Positions 7,864 to 16,198 of a stretch of DNA of 64,000 nt are shown piece by piece (position 1 is the first letter of the stretch; every line of letters starts with the position of its first letter). This stretch comes from Candidatus Saccharimonadota bacterium (GTDB lineage Bacteria > Patescibacteriota > Saccharimonadia > Saccharimonadales > Saccharimonadaceae). The stretch lies in the NCBI GenBank assembly GCA_017480095.1, contig JAFVBG010000002.1, forward strand, positions 253,728 to 317,727, written 5' to 3'. The position numbers and the translations under genes are program-made. The notes beneath the pieces were generated by a model. The model worked only from the letters and a program-made list of their open reading frames with translations, did no database searches and was not told where the DNA came from.

Positions 7864-7889
7864 AAAAAATCCCCTACGGGGGATTTTTT
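7864..7889. terminator. Bidirectional terminator between groEL and the leftward gene
   Basis: AAAAAATCCCC-tac-GGGGGATTTTTT gives a stem with a T-run on both strands, shared by two convergent genes. Confidence 0.9.
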
Positions 7890-7891
7890 GA

Positions 7892-8383
7892 TTAGTTGTC
7901 GATCATCTGGACAAGCTTGAGTAAGCTTTCGGCTTTGATGTTTTCATCCGTGATGCCACGAGCGGCTGCGAGTGCGTTCCCGGCAATGGATTTATCGCCA
8001 GTAGCGGCGATGACATCGGTGACGATGCCAAATTTTTGCTCAGCTGGCAGGTTGACACGATCGATTAGTGGCACGAGCTCGCGAAGAGCTTCGGTTTTAA
8101 CGGCACCAAGATCGTTTGTTGCTGGAGCAATAGCTGGCGCAACTGGTGCAGGCGCAGGAGCTGGCGCTGGAGCGGCAACAACTGGTTCTGGTGCAGGTGC
8201 GACTGGTGCTGGTGCAACCTCGGCTACTGGAGCGACGGCTGGTGCAACTTCATCAAACGCAGGCGGCACTGGCGGCACACCTAATTGATCCTTGATGGCA
8301 TCGACTTCTGGTTGCGGAGCGGATGCATTGGCAACTTCGTCAATGGCTTGTTGAAGATCGTTTGTGTTTACAAACTGACTCAT
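7892..8383 (-). CDS. Unknown protein with a Pro/Ala linker and a helical C-terminal domain
   Basis: A 163-aa protein I cannot name. An N-terminal amphipathic stretch (QFVNTNDLQQAIDEVANAS) leads to about 55 residues almost wholly of Ala, Pro and Val, then a helical domain of about 65 residues (LRELVPLIDRVNLPAEQKFG ... LLKLVQMIDN). No signal peptide or membrane helix. The linker should be extended, tethering the two ends. The leader GTCATATAAATGAG resembles that of the secreted protein at 9120 (GTCATATAAACTCAATG). It may be a CPR-specific cytoplasmic protein. Confidence 0.6.
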   Translation of the reverse strand: MSQFVNTNDLQQAIDEVANASAPQPEVDAIKDQLGVPPVPPAFDEVAPAVAPVAEVAPAPVAPAPEPVVAAPAPAPAPAPVAPAIAPATNDLGAVKTEALRELVPLIDRVNLPAEQKFGIVTDVIAATGDKSIAGNALAAARGITDENIKAESLLKLVQMIDN

Positions 8384-8481
8384 TTATATGACCCATCCCT
8401 ATTATGTTTACTTTATTCTATTTTAGCATAAGTTGGTTGTATATGCAATAAAAAATTTGTTCAATCCTGTGGAAAACCGAG

Positions 8482-8522
8482 AAAAAATCGAGCCCATTTT
8501 TGTTTTTTATGGTGGGCTCGAT
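8482..8522 (-). terminator. Terminator of the two-helix membrane protein
   Basis: ATCGAGCCCA (8487-8496) pairs with TGGGCTCGAT (8513-8522); on the minus strand the stem is followed by TTTTTTC. A lone TTTTCCACA-like 9-mer (minus strand, about 8468-8476) also lies in this gap. Confidence 0.75.
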
Positions 8523-8594
8523 CAGATTTTGTATCTGTTTTATTTTGTTTCCGGTTTTCGCTAAGCTTCTAGGTTAAGAAGCCTAACTTTTTCG

Positions 8595-9053
8595 CTAGAT
8601 CCTCAGAATTTCTACAATTTTATCCAAAAGGTCTAGCTTCAAATCCTCCATCGGGAGACGGCTCCCGAATATATCAACGATTTGCTCGCCCTGTTTTTCA
8701 GGGAAGAAAACCGTTACTCTTGCGCCAAAACGTTTGCGCGGAATTAAAACGATTGCAAAATGTTCGCCGGTTTGGCGGATAGAGAAGGCACGGAAATCAT
8801 CGAACGCGTAAAGTTTAGTACCTTCGCTCAGACCTTTGCTGGTGAGTTTATATTTGAGCGTACGAGGTGGACGAATGGAATAAACTACCAGAGCTACCGC
8901 TGAGACAATAATAAGTAGGCTGAATGACCAAAGCCCAACTAAGAAAGTGATGACAGCGCCAATGATGGCGACGATTGCTAACCCAGCATACCAACCACCA
9001 TGCTTTTCATGCTGGACATATTCCTCTGCTTCCCATTTGATTGTTTCCGCCAT
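8595..9053 (-). CDS. Two-helix membrane protein, unknown function
   Basis: A 152-aa protein. The start MAETIKWEAEEYVQHEKHGG is followed by two adjacent membrane helices (about residues 22-40 and 43-60), then a soluble domain of about 90 residues (LKYKLTSKGLSEGTKLYAFD ... VTVFFPEKQGEQIVDIFG). The layout and the YxxDDFRAFSIRQ-like strand recall small PH-like or DUF-type membrane proteins common in CPR genomes, but I cannot assign a family. ATAGGAG is 6 nt before the ATG. The terminator at 8482-8522 ends the transcript. Confidence 0.65.
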   Translation of the reverse strand: MAETIKWEAEEYVQHEKHGGWYAGLAIVAIIGAVITFLVGLWSFSLLIIVSAVALVVYSIRPPRTLKYKLTSKGLSEGTKLYAFDDFRAFSIRQTGEHFAIVLIPRKRFGARVTVFFPEKQGEQIVDIFGSRLPMEDLKLDLLDKIVEILRI

Positions 9054-9119
9054 AAGACTCCTATTCTGCCACCCTAACTGTAAGTTTGCCGATTGCTTTG
9101 ATAACTTTTTCTTTCATCG

Positions 9120-9884
9120 TTAGTCCGTTACTACTGCTGTGATTACTACGGTGCCAGTGTAAGTCCCTGAGTCCATGGCTGAATTCGCCTTAACGCCAAA
9201 AGTAATTTCGGTGGTTTCGCTGCCATCCACCTGAGAGGTTGAGGTAGTTTTGTTCCCAGTTTTGAGTAAACCAGCCGTAGAACCACTACCAGAAGCAGGG
9301 ACACCAATATAGCCCGCAGTAACATCTCCGCCTTTAACACCCCAGGTGTTATCAATTAAATCGGCAACTGGGCTAGCGATGGTGCCACCGGTCTTAGAAA
9401 ACTGAGTAGTGATTTGATTATTGGTATTCTTCAGGGCAGTTTCGCTGCCAGCCATCTCGATGAAGAGCTTGTAGCCACTGGAGACGTTAGTCATGACACG
9501 GGCGTTCATAGAGGCCGTAGCGGTCTGACCAGGTAGCACAGAGAAAGTCACTCTGCGATCTTGCTGGCCGGTGCTAGTACCGAGAGGTTTTGGTGTGACC
9601 TTACCGTCTGTAGAAATAGTATCGACAGAATCTTCAGTGAATGGCGTAGTGTTGCCTTGTTGAGTAGTACTACTTAGCCAGAGACCTAAAACTGGGAGAA
9701 CATTAACATTTATGGTAGTCTCGCCACTGGTAATACAGTTGCCGAGAGGATCTGTCGTACCAGGACAAAGTGGGGCATCAGCAAAGCTGGAAGTCACGAC
9801 TGGCATAGCCAAGGTGCCACTCACAGTACCGAGAGCAGCCATAAAAGCAAATGCTATTTTTCGTCCATGCGAGAACAGACGCAT
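9120..9884 (-). CDS. Secreted surface protein, paralogous to the domain at 30.4 kb
   Basis: A 254-aa exported protein. The signal peptide is residues 1 to about 36 (KIAFAFMAALGTVSGTLAMP ... SFADA). The mature part is a beta-rich Ser/Thr/Gly domain with 'SVLPGQTATASMNARVMTN ... GYKLFIEM', 'NTWGVKGG', 'IGVPASGSG' and a final 'SGTYTGTVVITAVV'. The same order of motifs (GYKVYVSM, NSWGV, PVPVKG, SGTYQNTVLYTA) is seen in the large surface protein at 30408, so this is a lineage surface module. No sorting signal or membrane anchor, so it may be secreted or part of a multi-subunit surface structure. GGAGGT lies about 12 nt before the ATG, rather far. Confidence 0.65.
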   Translation of the reverse strand: MRLFSHGRKIAFAFMAALGTVSGTLAMPVVTSSFADAPLCPGTTDPLGNCITSGETTINVNVLPVLGLWLSSTTQQGNTTPFTEDSVDTISTDGKVTPKPLGTSTGQQDRRVTFSVLPGQTATASMNARVMTNVSSGYKLFIEMAGSETALKNTNNQITTQFSKTGGTIASPVADLIDNTWGVKGGDVTAGYIGVPASGSGSTAGLLKTGNKTTSTSQVDGSETTEITFGVKANSAMDSGTYTGTVVITAVVTD

Positions 9885-9981
9885 TGAGTTTATATGACCT
9901 CCAAAATTAACTTAAACTCTATAGATATAATTATAATGCTTAAAATTAGCACCGTCAAGACTGAAATGGATTTTAATAATA

Positions 9982-10007
9982 TAAAAAATCTCTCTTCTAG
10001 AAGAGAG
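9982..10007 (-). terminator. Terminator of tRNA-Ser(GCU)
   Basis: CTCTCTT-ctag-AAGAGAG (9990-10007); on the minus strand it is followed by ATTTTTTAT. Confidence 0.8.
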
Positions 10008-10018
10008 GTATAGAAAAC

Positions 10019-10111
10019 TGGCGGAGGGAGGGAGATTCGAACTCCCGCACCAGGTTACCCCAGTCTAACGATTTAGCAAACCGTCCCCTTCAGCCACTTG
10101 GGTATCCCTCC
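10019..10111 (-). tRNA. tRNA-Ser(GCU)
   Basis: A 93-nt class II tRNA on the minus strand. The acceptor GGAGGGA pairs with TCCCTCC, with discriminator G and encoded CCA (complement of 10019-10021). Anticodon GCT is the complement of 10075-10077, flanked by ACGGT and ATCGT; there is a long variable arm and a T loop GAGTTCGAATCTC. It reads AGC/AGU. Confidence 0.94.
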
Positions 10112-10124
10112 AATATCCTATATT

Positions 10125-10931
10125 TTACCATACTTCTCTGAAAAATGAAAGCTTTGTAATGAGAAAAATTGCCAAGTTAACCAGTACGACTGTGGCACCA
10201 GTAGGAGTGGCAATGAAGAAGGAAATAATTAATCCAATAATAAACGCCAAGACCGAGATAATGACCGAAAGAATAGTTGCACCCTTAAAAGTTTTGGCGA
10301 GGGACATGGCAGAGAGAGTAGGGAAGATAATTAAGCTTGAAATTAGAAGCGAACCCAGTAAACGCATACCGAGCACGACTACTGCCGAGCAGATAACTGC
10401 AAAAATAATGTCATAGATTCCAGTTTTGATACCAATACTTTTGGCAAAGTTTTCATCAAAGGTAATAGCGAAGATGCGGTGGAAGGCAAAAAGGTAGAGC
10501 AAAATTACGATACCCGTGAGTACACTGGCCCCAACCACATCTCCCCAGCTAGTGGACATGATACTACCGAAAAGATAGCTGTTTAGGTCGATATTGACGC
10601 CCTTGGAGATTGAAATAGCGAATGTACCGATGGCAAGTGCAGAGGCAGAAAGTAGTGCGATGGCGGCGTCACCGTTTATTTTGCGATTTCTTCCTAGGCG
10701 GAGAATGAAAAAAGAGATTAAGATGGTGATTGGTAAGGCAAACCAGAGTGGAGTCCAGCCAAATACAGTGGCGATAGCAAAAGCGGAGAAGGCAGTATGC
10801 GAAAGACCATCGCCAAGCATGGAATGTTTGCGCAAGACTAATGAGATGCCGATAAGTGCGGCGCAGAGAGAAACTAATATGCCAACGATAAGGGCACGGA
10901 GCATAAAAGAGTAAGAAAAGATTTCAAACAT
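10125..10931 (-). CDS. ABC-3 family metal transporter permease (ZnuB/MntB type)
   Basis: A 268-aa permease with about eight membrane helices and the ABC-3 family signatures HSMLGDGLSHTAFSAFAI near the N-terminus and MRLLGSLLISSLIIFPTLSA in the second half. This family imports Zn2+, Mn2+ or Fe2+ using a lipoprotein receptor. No receptor gene is adjacent, so the metal cannot be named. Its ATG overlaps the ATPase stop by one base (TAATG), so the two genes are coupled. Confidence 0.9.
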   Translation of the reverse strand: MFEIFSYSFMLRALIVGILVSLCAALIGISLVLRKHSMLGDGLSHTAFSAFAIATVFGWTPLWFALPITILISFFILRLGRNRKINGDAAIALLSASALAIGTFAISISKGVNIDLNSYLFGSIMSTSWGDVVGASVLTGIVILLYLFAFHRIFAITFDENFAKSIGIKTGIYDIIFAVICSAVVVLGMRLLGSLLISSLIIFPTLSAMSLAKTFKGATILSVIISVLAFIIGLIISFFIATPTGATVVLVNLAIFLITKLSFFREVW

Positions 10932-11650
10932 TAGTGAGCCTCCTTATGATCGAGAATTTCATGAGTCGGATGATAATGTTGGAGATAGTCGGTAGTATTA
11001 TATATAGTAGCGGTGCCGTCTTTTAGAGAAAGGACTTTATTGCCAATTAGGTCGTCGGCATCAAGGTCATGAGTAATCATCAAGATGGTAAGACCATGGC
11101 TGTGATTGAGGAGAGTCAATGCTTCGTAGAAATCGTGACGAGAATCATAGTCAAGGTTGTTTGACGGTTCATCTAATATGAGCAGATTGGATGTAGCGGC
11201 TAAGGCACGTGCGAGCAGGACTTTTTGTTTTTGCCCGCCGGAGAGTTCAGAAAAACTTTTTTTAGCGATTTTTTCAATGGAAAGTGTTTTCATGGCGGCA
11301 TTCGCGCGTTTGCATTCCTTTTTACCGTAAAAAGGTTTGAAGCCAAGCTGGCCAAGTGTGCCAGAGAGGACAATTTCGGAGACGGTGGCAGGAAAGTTTG
11401 AATCTATGCGTGTTTCTTGAGGTAAATATCCAATCTGAGAAGGCTTTAATTGATTACTAAAAATGACCTTTCCGGATAGTGGGGGAAGAAGCCCGAGGAT
11501 AGTCCTGATGAGGGTGCTTTTACCAGAACCGTTACTGCCGACAATGGCGACAAAATCTCCAGCTTCGATATCAAGATTGATGTTCTTGCCAATCACGTGA
11601 TGCTCGTAGCCAAAAGAAAGATTTTTAAGAGATAATAAACACTCTGACAT
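10931..11650 (-). CDS. Metal ABC transporter ATP-binding protein (ZnuC/MntA type)
   Basis: A 239-aa ATPase with Walker A GSNGSGKST, the Q-loop YLPQETRI, signature ELSGGQKQKVLLARAL, Walker B LLILDEPSNNLD and switch His ITHD. I place the start at 11650 (MSECLLSLKNLSFGYE) rather than 13 codons upstream. The -10 box TATAAT lies 7 nt before this ATG with no Shine-Dalgarno, and the family starts here; the upstream codons would overlap the promoter. It is divergent from the DsbA-like gene. Confidence 0.9.
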   Translation of the reverse strand: MSECLLSLKNLSFGYEHHVIGKNINLDIEAGDFVAIVGSNGSGKSTLIRTILGLLPPLSGKVIFSNQLKPSQIGYLPQETRIDSNFPATVSEIVLSGTLGQLGFKPFYGKKECKRANAAMKTLSIEKIAKKSFSELSGGQKQKVLLARALAATSNLLILDEPSNNLDYDSRHDFYEALTLLNHSHGLTILMITHDLDADDLIGNKVLSLKDGTATIYNTTDYLQHYHPTHEILDHKEAH

Positions 11651-11713
11651 TAAGATTATTATATCATAAAGAGGGGAAATATGATACAATTGAGAAAAGG
11701 AGTTTATTTAGGC

Positions 11714-12439
11714 ATGAAAAAAGGAAAAATGATAGCCCTAATGGTGGGGGCGATTATAGTTGTGGTGGCGGTGATTACATTGATTATGGTTTCTATTCCA
11801 GCTCCGACTGTAAATTATTCGGCTAAATCCAGAGAAGACATAGTAGCTTTGGCAGATGACGTTGTTATTCAAAATTATGATCCAGACGAACTAATCCCAG
11901 CTAATTTAGACAATGGGCAGACAGCGGATAGAATTATGGGTGACGAAAATGCTCCGATTACGATTTTCACATACGCAGATTATGCCTGTTCGGCTTGTGC
12001 TTCTTGGAGTGAAGTTTTGAATGAAAAATTGAGTGGGGAGTGGAAGGGAAAAGTGCGAGTTGTTTATCGTGAGTTTTTGCGTGTGGAACAGAGTGTAAAA
12101 CCTACGGCGGCAGCTTGGGCGGCAGCAGAACAAGGCTATTGGCAACAATATCATGATAAATTATTTGAGAAGCAGTCTGAATGGGCTTCGCTTTCTGGCT
12201 CGGCGATGCAAAAGCAGTTAGAAAAATACATGACTGATATTTCCGATGGCAAGGTAAACATGAACAAGTTTCGTGAAGATATGAAGAGCGAGCGGGCAGC
12301 AAAATACGCTGCTTTTACCTATAAAATGGCTCAATATCTAGATTTGACGGGTACACCAATGTTTAGAATGGACGGAAAACAGGTGGAAATCTCGAATTTA
12401 ATTGAAACTGTGGAACAAAAAATTGCCACTTTGAAATAG
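11714..12439 (+). CDS. Membrane-anchored DsbA-like thiol-disulfide oxidoreductase
   Basis: A 241-aa protein. The N-terminal signal anchor (MIALMVGAIIVVVAVITLIM) is followed by a DsbA/thioredoxin_4 domain, with ADYACSACASWSEVLNEKL carrying the CSAC redox pair. The C-terminal DLTGTPMFRMDGKQV supplies the cis-Pro (GTP). It probably forms or reshuffles disulfides in exported proteins outside the membrane. I chose the ATG at 11714, which has AAAGGAG about 9 nt upstream; an in-frame ATG at 11681 with GAGGGG is possible. A -10-like TACAAT lies just upstream. The neighbour is a divergent metal transporter. Confidence 0.85.
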   Translation: MKKGKMIALMVGAIIVVVAVITLIMVSIPAPTVNYSAKSREDIVALADDVVIQNYDPDELIPANLDNGQTADRIMGDENAPITIFTYADYACSACASWSEVLNEKLSGEWKGKVRVVYREFLRVEQSVKPTAAAWAAAEQGYWQQYHDKLFEKQSEWASLSGSAMQKQLEKYMTDISDGKVNMNKFREDMKSERAAKYAAFTYKMAQYLDLTGTPMFRMDGKQVEISNLIETVEQKIATLK

Positions 12440-12445
12440 TTTATG

Positions 12446-12497
12446 GTATAATGGGGTGGAAAATGAGTTAATAAGGTGGGACTAAAGGAGGTGCCAC
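12446..12497 (+). promoter_or_regulatory. pyrG promoter and leader
   Basis: TATAAT (about 12446-12451) lies some 50 nt upstream of the GTG start. The leader ends in a strong AAAGGAGGTG site. This contrasts with the many leaderless starts in the window. Confidence 0.55.
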
Positions 12498-14240
12498 GTG
12501 AAAAATAAAAATAATTGTAAATATATTTTTGTAACAGGGGGAGTATTGTCTGGGGTTGGTAAAGGTATTACGGCGGCTAGTATTGGTGCAATTTTGAAAG
12601 CGAAGGGATACAAAGTCACGATGCAAAAATGCGATCCGTATCTCAACGTGGATGCAGGATTGTTGAATCCAGTGGAGCATGGTGAATGTTTCGTGACGCA
12701 TGATGGCGTAGAAACGGATTTGGACTTAGGACATTACGAAAGATTTTTGGATTTTGAAACGTCTAAGTATTCTATTACGCTTTCTGGTTCGATTTACAAA
12801 GAGTTGATTGAGAAAGAGCGGAGTGGCGGTTTTCATGGAAAAACTGTCCAATTAGTGCCACATTTTACAGGACTAGTGCAAGAGAAAATCGAACGCGCAA
12901 GTGAAGGTAGCGATATTCATATCGTTGAGATTGGCGGGACGGTAGGGGACTATGAGGGCTTGCCATTTATCGAGGCGATTCGCCTATTCGCAAACAAAGT
13001 TGGGCGTTGGAATTGTATGTATGTTTCAGTCGTCTATGTGCCGTGGATTAATACTTCTAAAGAGCTGAAGACCAAGCCAGCTCAAAATGCACTGAAAGAT
13101 TTGCGCGGTTTTGGGATTATTCCAGATGTAGTAGTAGTGCGTACGGAAAAACCTTGTGAACGGGCAATTTGTGAAAAGATTGCAGCGTTTTCGGGTATCC
13201 CAGGTGAGGCGGTATTGAACTTGCCAGATATCGATTCGGTCTATGATGTGCCGTTTAATGTGCTGAAGTCTGGAGTGCTAGAAATCTTGAATGGCTTTGT
13301 AGGTGATGATAAAGAACCAGATATGCGAAAGTGGAAAAAGTTTTCAGAAATGCGAGCCACGAAGCACGACAAGACCGTGAAGGTCGGGCTGGTAGCGAAG
13401 TATGTGGGAAATGAAGACACCTATATCTGTGTAACGGAAGCGTTAAAGGCGGCGGCGGCACATCATAAGCTAAACATCGAAATCGATTGGATAAACGCAG
13501 AGGAACTTGCTGCAGAAGTTTCTTCTGCGTCAGCAGATGCGTTGCTCGCTAGCAGTACTTCAAGTACAGCTAGCTCCGCTACTCCTGCTTCCTTGAATAA
13601 AGCTTCTGCAGTCGAACTCCTTAAAAGTTGCGATGGGATTGTGGTGCCTGGTGGGTTCGGCGCACGTGGTACGGAAGGAAAAATCATAGCGGCGACTTAT
13701 GCGTTGGAGAACGATGTACCATATCTAGGATTATGTCTAGGTATGCAGGTAGCCTGCATTGCAGCGGCAAGAAAAGGTGGTGTAAAGAATGCTGGATCGG
13801 AAGAGTTTGGGGCGAGCGAAAAATACGGCAATAATGTGATTTACATTATGGAAGGCCAGGCGGGGAAGGAGTCGACTGGCGGCACGATGCGGTTAGGAGA
13901 TTATGATGCAATCCTGAAAAAAGATTCGACTACGGCAGCGATTTACCGAAAAGAGTATGAAGATGAGTGTTATATTGATGGGACGGAGATTAGAACAAAT
14001 GGCGAGGTGAAGGTGGTTGAGCGGCATCGTCATCGTTATGAGGTAAATCAGAAGTTCCTGCCAGAGATTGAGAAAGGTGGGTTGAAAGTTTCTGGTACCT
14101 CGCCAGATGGGAAGTTAGTAGAGTTTGTGGAAGCGCCAGGACATAAGTTTTTCCAGGCGACGCAGGCGCACCCAGAGTTTAAGTCTCGACCGCTGGCAGT
14201 GCATCCACTGTTTTACCATTTTATGAAGAGCTTGAAATAG
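12498..14240 (+). CDS. pyrG: CTP synthase with an in-frame palindromic insertion
   Basis: Makes CTP from UTP, ATP and glutamine. The synthase domain (residues 1 to about 270) has FVTGGVLSGVGKGITAASIG and KCDPYLNVDAG; the C-terminal class I glutaminase has VVPGGFGARGTEGK, the nucleophile in GLCLGMQ and the HPEF motif with the catalytic His. At 580 aa it exceeds the usual 535-550. A 34-codon Ser/Ala-rich insert (residues about 338-371) sits at the junction of the two domains and is encoded by a 102-bp palindromic element (13510-13611). Starts at GTG with AAAGGAGGTG upstream. This is one of the few nucleotide-metabolism genes here. Confidence 0.97.
   Translation: MKNKNNCKYIFVTGGVLSGVGKGITAASIGAILKAKGYKVTMQKCDPYLNVDAGLLNPVEHGECFVTHDGVETDLDLGHYERFLDFETSKYSITLSGSIYKELIEKERSGGFHGKTVQLVPHFTGLVQEKIERASEGSDIHIVEIGGTVGDYEGLPFIEAIRLFANKVGRWNCMYVSVVYVPWINTSKELKTKPAQNALKDLRGFGIIPDVVVVRTEKPCERAICEKIAAFSGIPGEAVLNLPDIDSVYDVPFNVLKSGVLEILNGFVGDDKEPDMRKWKKFSEMRATKHDKTVKVGLVAKYVGNEDTYICVTEALKAAAAHHKLNIEIDWINAEELAAEVSSASADALLASSTSSTASSATPASLNKASAVELLKSCDGIVVPGGFGARGTEGKIIAATYALENDVPYLGLCLGMQVACIAAARKGGVKNAGSEEFGASEKYGNNVIYIMEGQAGKESTGGTMRLGDYDAILKKDSTTAAIYRKEYEDECYIDGTEIRTNGEVKVVERHRHRYEVNQKFLPEIEKGGLKVSGTSPDGKLVEFVEAPGHKFFQATQAHPEFKSRPLAVHPLFYHFMKSLK
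13510..13611 (+). repeat. In-frame palindromic element in pyrG
   Basis: 102 bp, exactly 34 codons. Arms CTGCAGAAG (13510-13518) and CTTCTGCAG (13603-13611) are perfect inverted repeats. The core begins TTTCTTCTGCGTCAGCAGATG, holds the hairpin GCTAGC-a-GTACTTCAAGTAC-a-GCTAGC and ends CTGCTTCCTTGAATAA. Core sequence is shared with the argS and tlyA-like copies; arms are not. Confidence 0.85.
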
Positions 14241-14250
14241 TCCAGTTAGA

Positions 14251-14284
14251 AAAAATAAGTCTGGCAATTCACCAGGCTTATTTT
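14251..14284. terminator. Bidirectional terminator after pyrG
   Basis: AATAAGTCTGG-caattca-CCAGGCTTATT with T-rich tails on both strands, placed between two convergent genes. Confidence 0.8.
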
Positions 14285-14292
14285 GACGGCTA

Positions 14293-16080
14293 TTATGGGT
14301 CTAGTTGTTCGTTGTCGTGCATACGAGGGTCGAAATCTTTTTGAACAAGTTGACCATCATAGATGGTGATTTGATCAGAGCCAAAACTTTTGGCCTCTGG
14401 ATTTAGTTCAACGCAGACGGCAAAATCTTTAACGGTAAGATTGTATGCCGCTATGTCTTCGTCGGTAAGATTTTCTGCATCTTTGATTAGCTGACGGGGG
14501 TTATATGGAAAAACGTCAGAAGAGCTATTGCGCGTATCTGAAATGGTATAATAGAAGTTTTTATAGACTTCAGTGAGACCGATTTCGTGGAGCTGAGAGC
14601 AGTTAAAGGCATACGAAGAATCATCGGCTGGATCAGAGAATGTGTTGATTTGTGGTCGTCCGTAATAGTTTTGCAAACGAGCGTAGCTGAGATTGTTAGG
14701 GCTAAGACCAGTCATATAGTTGAAAAAGACGAACGACGAGACAGGGTAGGAGCTAAAATGATTGGTCATGAATGGAGACAAACCGACATTGCCATCGACG
14801 ACGACAATATATTTGTCGAGGTCTTCGGTAGGATATAGTTCTGCTAAATCGTGCATGAGCATACCAATGCGCGTTTCTTCGTAACGGTGTTGATCTGTAA
14901 GGGCATTACCATAGCTCCAAGAATAGGTTACAAAAGAGTATAACAGCAGAAAGGCTGGTGCAAGGAAAAGCGGCCGTAAGCGGAGGCGAGTTTTAGTATG
15001 CGGGGCTACTTGAATAGTGGAAACGAGCATAAGTATAAAAATCGTAAAGGTGACAACGGGACCGACTAGACTACGAGCATTGATGTGATAAATTTGCAAA
15101 GCTAGACAAGGGCCGATGGAGATAGAAAAGGCGATGATAAAGTAAAGAGCCGAGAGGAGAACCGTCCGGAAGCGATTAATGAGAAATAGTCCAATAACCG
15201 AGAGAATCCCTAAGACGAGCCAGACATTGTTGAAACTGTTTAGAACGACATTGAGTGCGTAACCAATGTTACGGATGACGCCAGCAGGAAGCTCCGCCAG
15301 TGGGAACATTGAAGTATCGACATAAGAATGCATGCCTAGGGTGGTGATGTAGGCAAAAATCGTAGCCAGGATATAGGCTAGTATGAAAGTGATAATATCA
15401 GACCAAGGGAGCTTCTCCTTCTTGATGATGGATTGGAAGATTAAGGCTAGACCGATGGTTAGAAAGACGCCGGCGGAGATTTGCCAACTAGTCCAAACAA
15501 AGATATTACATAAGGTTGTAATCATGAGAATTTTAAAGAAGGACATGAGATTTTCATCTAGATGAAGTCGAGGCGTAGGTTTACCAGAATTGCTAAAAAC
15601 AAGTTTGAGATTGGGAGTCTTTTGCCAGAAAAGGGCATACGGAAGAGTTGCTATTAATAGAGCCATAGCAAACCAGGGTGTTTCAAATTGATATTGCCAG
15701 GCATTAATCATGAAAGGCATAAGGGCAAGCAAAGTGGATAGTATCAGTGGAATGGGACGCTTAATAGATGGCTTCTTGTCGGCAAATAAGTAAACAAGGA
15801 AGATACTAGTAATGGCGAGGACAGCAAAACCAAAGATTTGACCAAAAGGTGCAATGTTATTGAGAAAACCTGGTTGAAGTTGAAGAAGATGGACAATAAT
15901 ATTGGAAGAGATGCGATTAAAATCGTCGCTGTAATCATAACCGATTGCTGAACGCGCGGTATCGTCGGCAAAGAAATATTGATCGCGGTAGAGAGTAAAG
16001 AAGGCTACTAAGTAGATTACAAAAATTAGCAGGAAAGGCTTGTAGTAAGTTTTAATGAGAGACTTAAGCTTTTGTGACAT
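14293..16080 (-). CDS. Polytopic membrane glycosyltransferase, GtrII-like
   Basis: A 595-aa protein with about 11 membrane helices in the first 400 residues and an extracytoplasmic C-terminal domain of about 190 residues. The first extracytoplasmic loop has YFFADDTARSAIGYDYSDD, the acidic DD...R pattern of GT-C type transferases and of the GtrII (Glucos_trans_II) family in particular. These enzymes transfer a sugar from a polyprenyl-phosphate carrier to a surface acceptor. The divergent neighbour at 16199 is a GtrB-type synthase that would supply that lipid-linked sugar, which supports the call. The acceptor is unknown. Confidence 0.6.
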   Translation of the reverse strand: MSQKLKSLIKTYYKPFLLIFVIYLVAFFTLYRDQYFFADDTARSAIGYDYSDDFNRISSNIIVHLLQLQPGFLNNIAPFGQIFGFAVLAITSIFLVYLFADKKPSIKRPIPLILSTLLALMPFMINAWQYQFETPWFAMALLIATLPYALFWQKTPNLKLVFSNSGKPTPRLHLDENLMSFFKILMITTLCNIFVWTSWQISAGVFLTIGLALIFQSIIKKEKLPWSDIITFILAYILATIFAYITTLGMHSYVDTSMFPLAELPAGVIRNIGYALNVVLNSFNNVWLVLGILSVIGLFLINRFRTVLLSALYFIIAFSISIGPCLALQIYHINARSLVGPVVTFTIFILMLVSTIQVAPHTKTRLRLRPLFLAPAFLLLYSFVTYSWSYGNALTDQHRYEETRIGMLMHDLAELYPTEDLDKYIVVVDGNVGLSPFMTNHFSSYPVSSFVFFNYMTGLSPNNLSYARLQNYYGRPQINTFSDPADDSSYAFNCSQLHEIGLTEVYKNFYYTISDTRNSSSDVFPYNPRQLIKDAENLTDEDIAAYNLTVKDFAVCVELNPEAKSFGSDQITIYDGQLVQKDFDPRMHDNEQLDP

Positions 16081-16198
16081 ATTACAATTAGTTTAGCATA
16101 GCTTGACAGATTGAGCAATATCTTGATGATTTGGTAGAGCCCATAGATAATGATATAAGAGTTTGCAAATGTTGGTTTTAATGATATAATTAAATAAG

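Noticed and set aside
13501-13620. Frameshift or sequencing error in pyrG
   Set aside because: The extra 102 bp keep the frame and form a perfect-armed palindrome shared with other genes, so it is an insertion and not an error.
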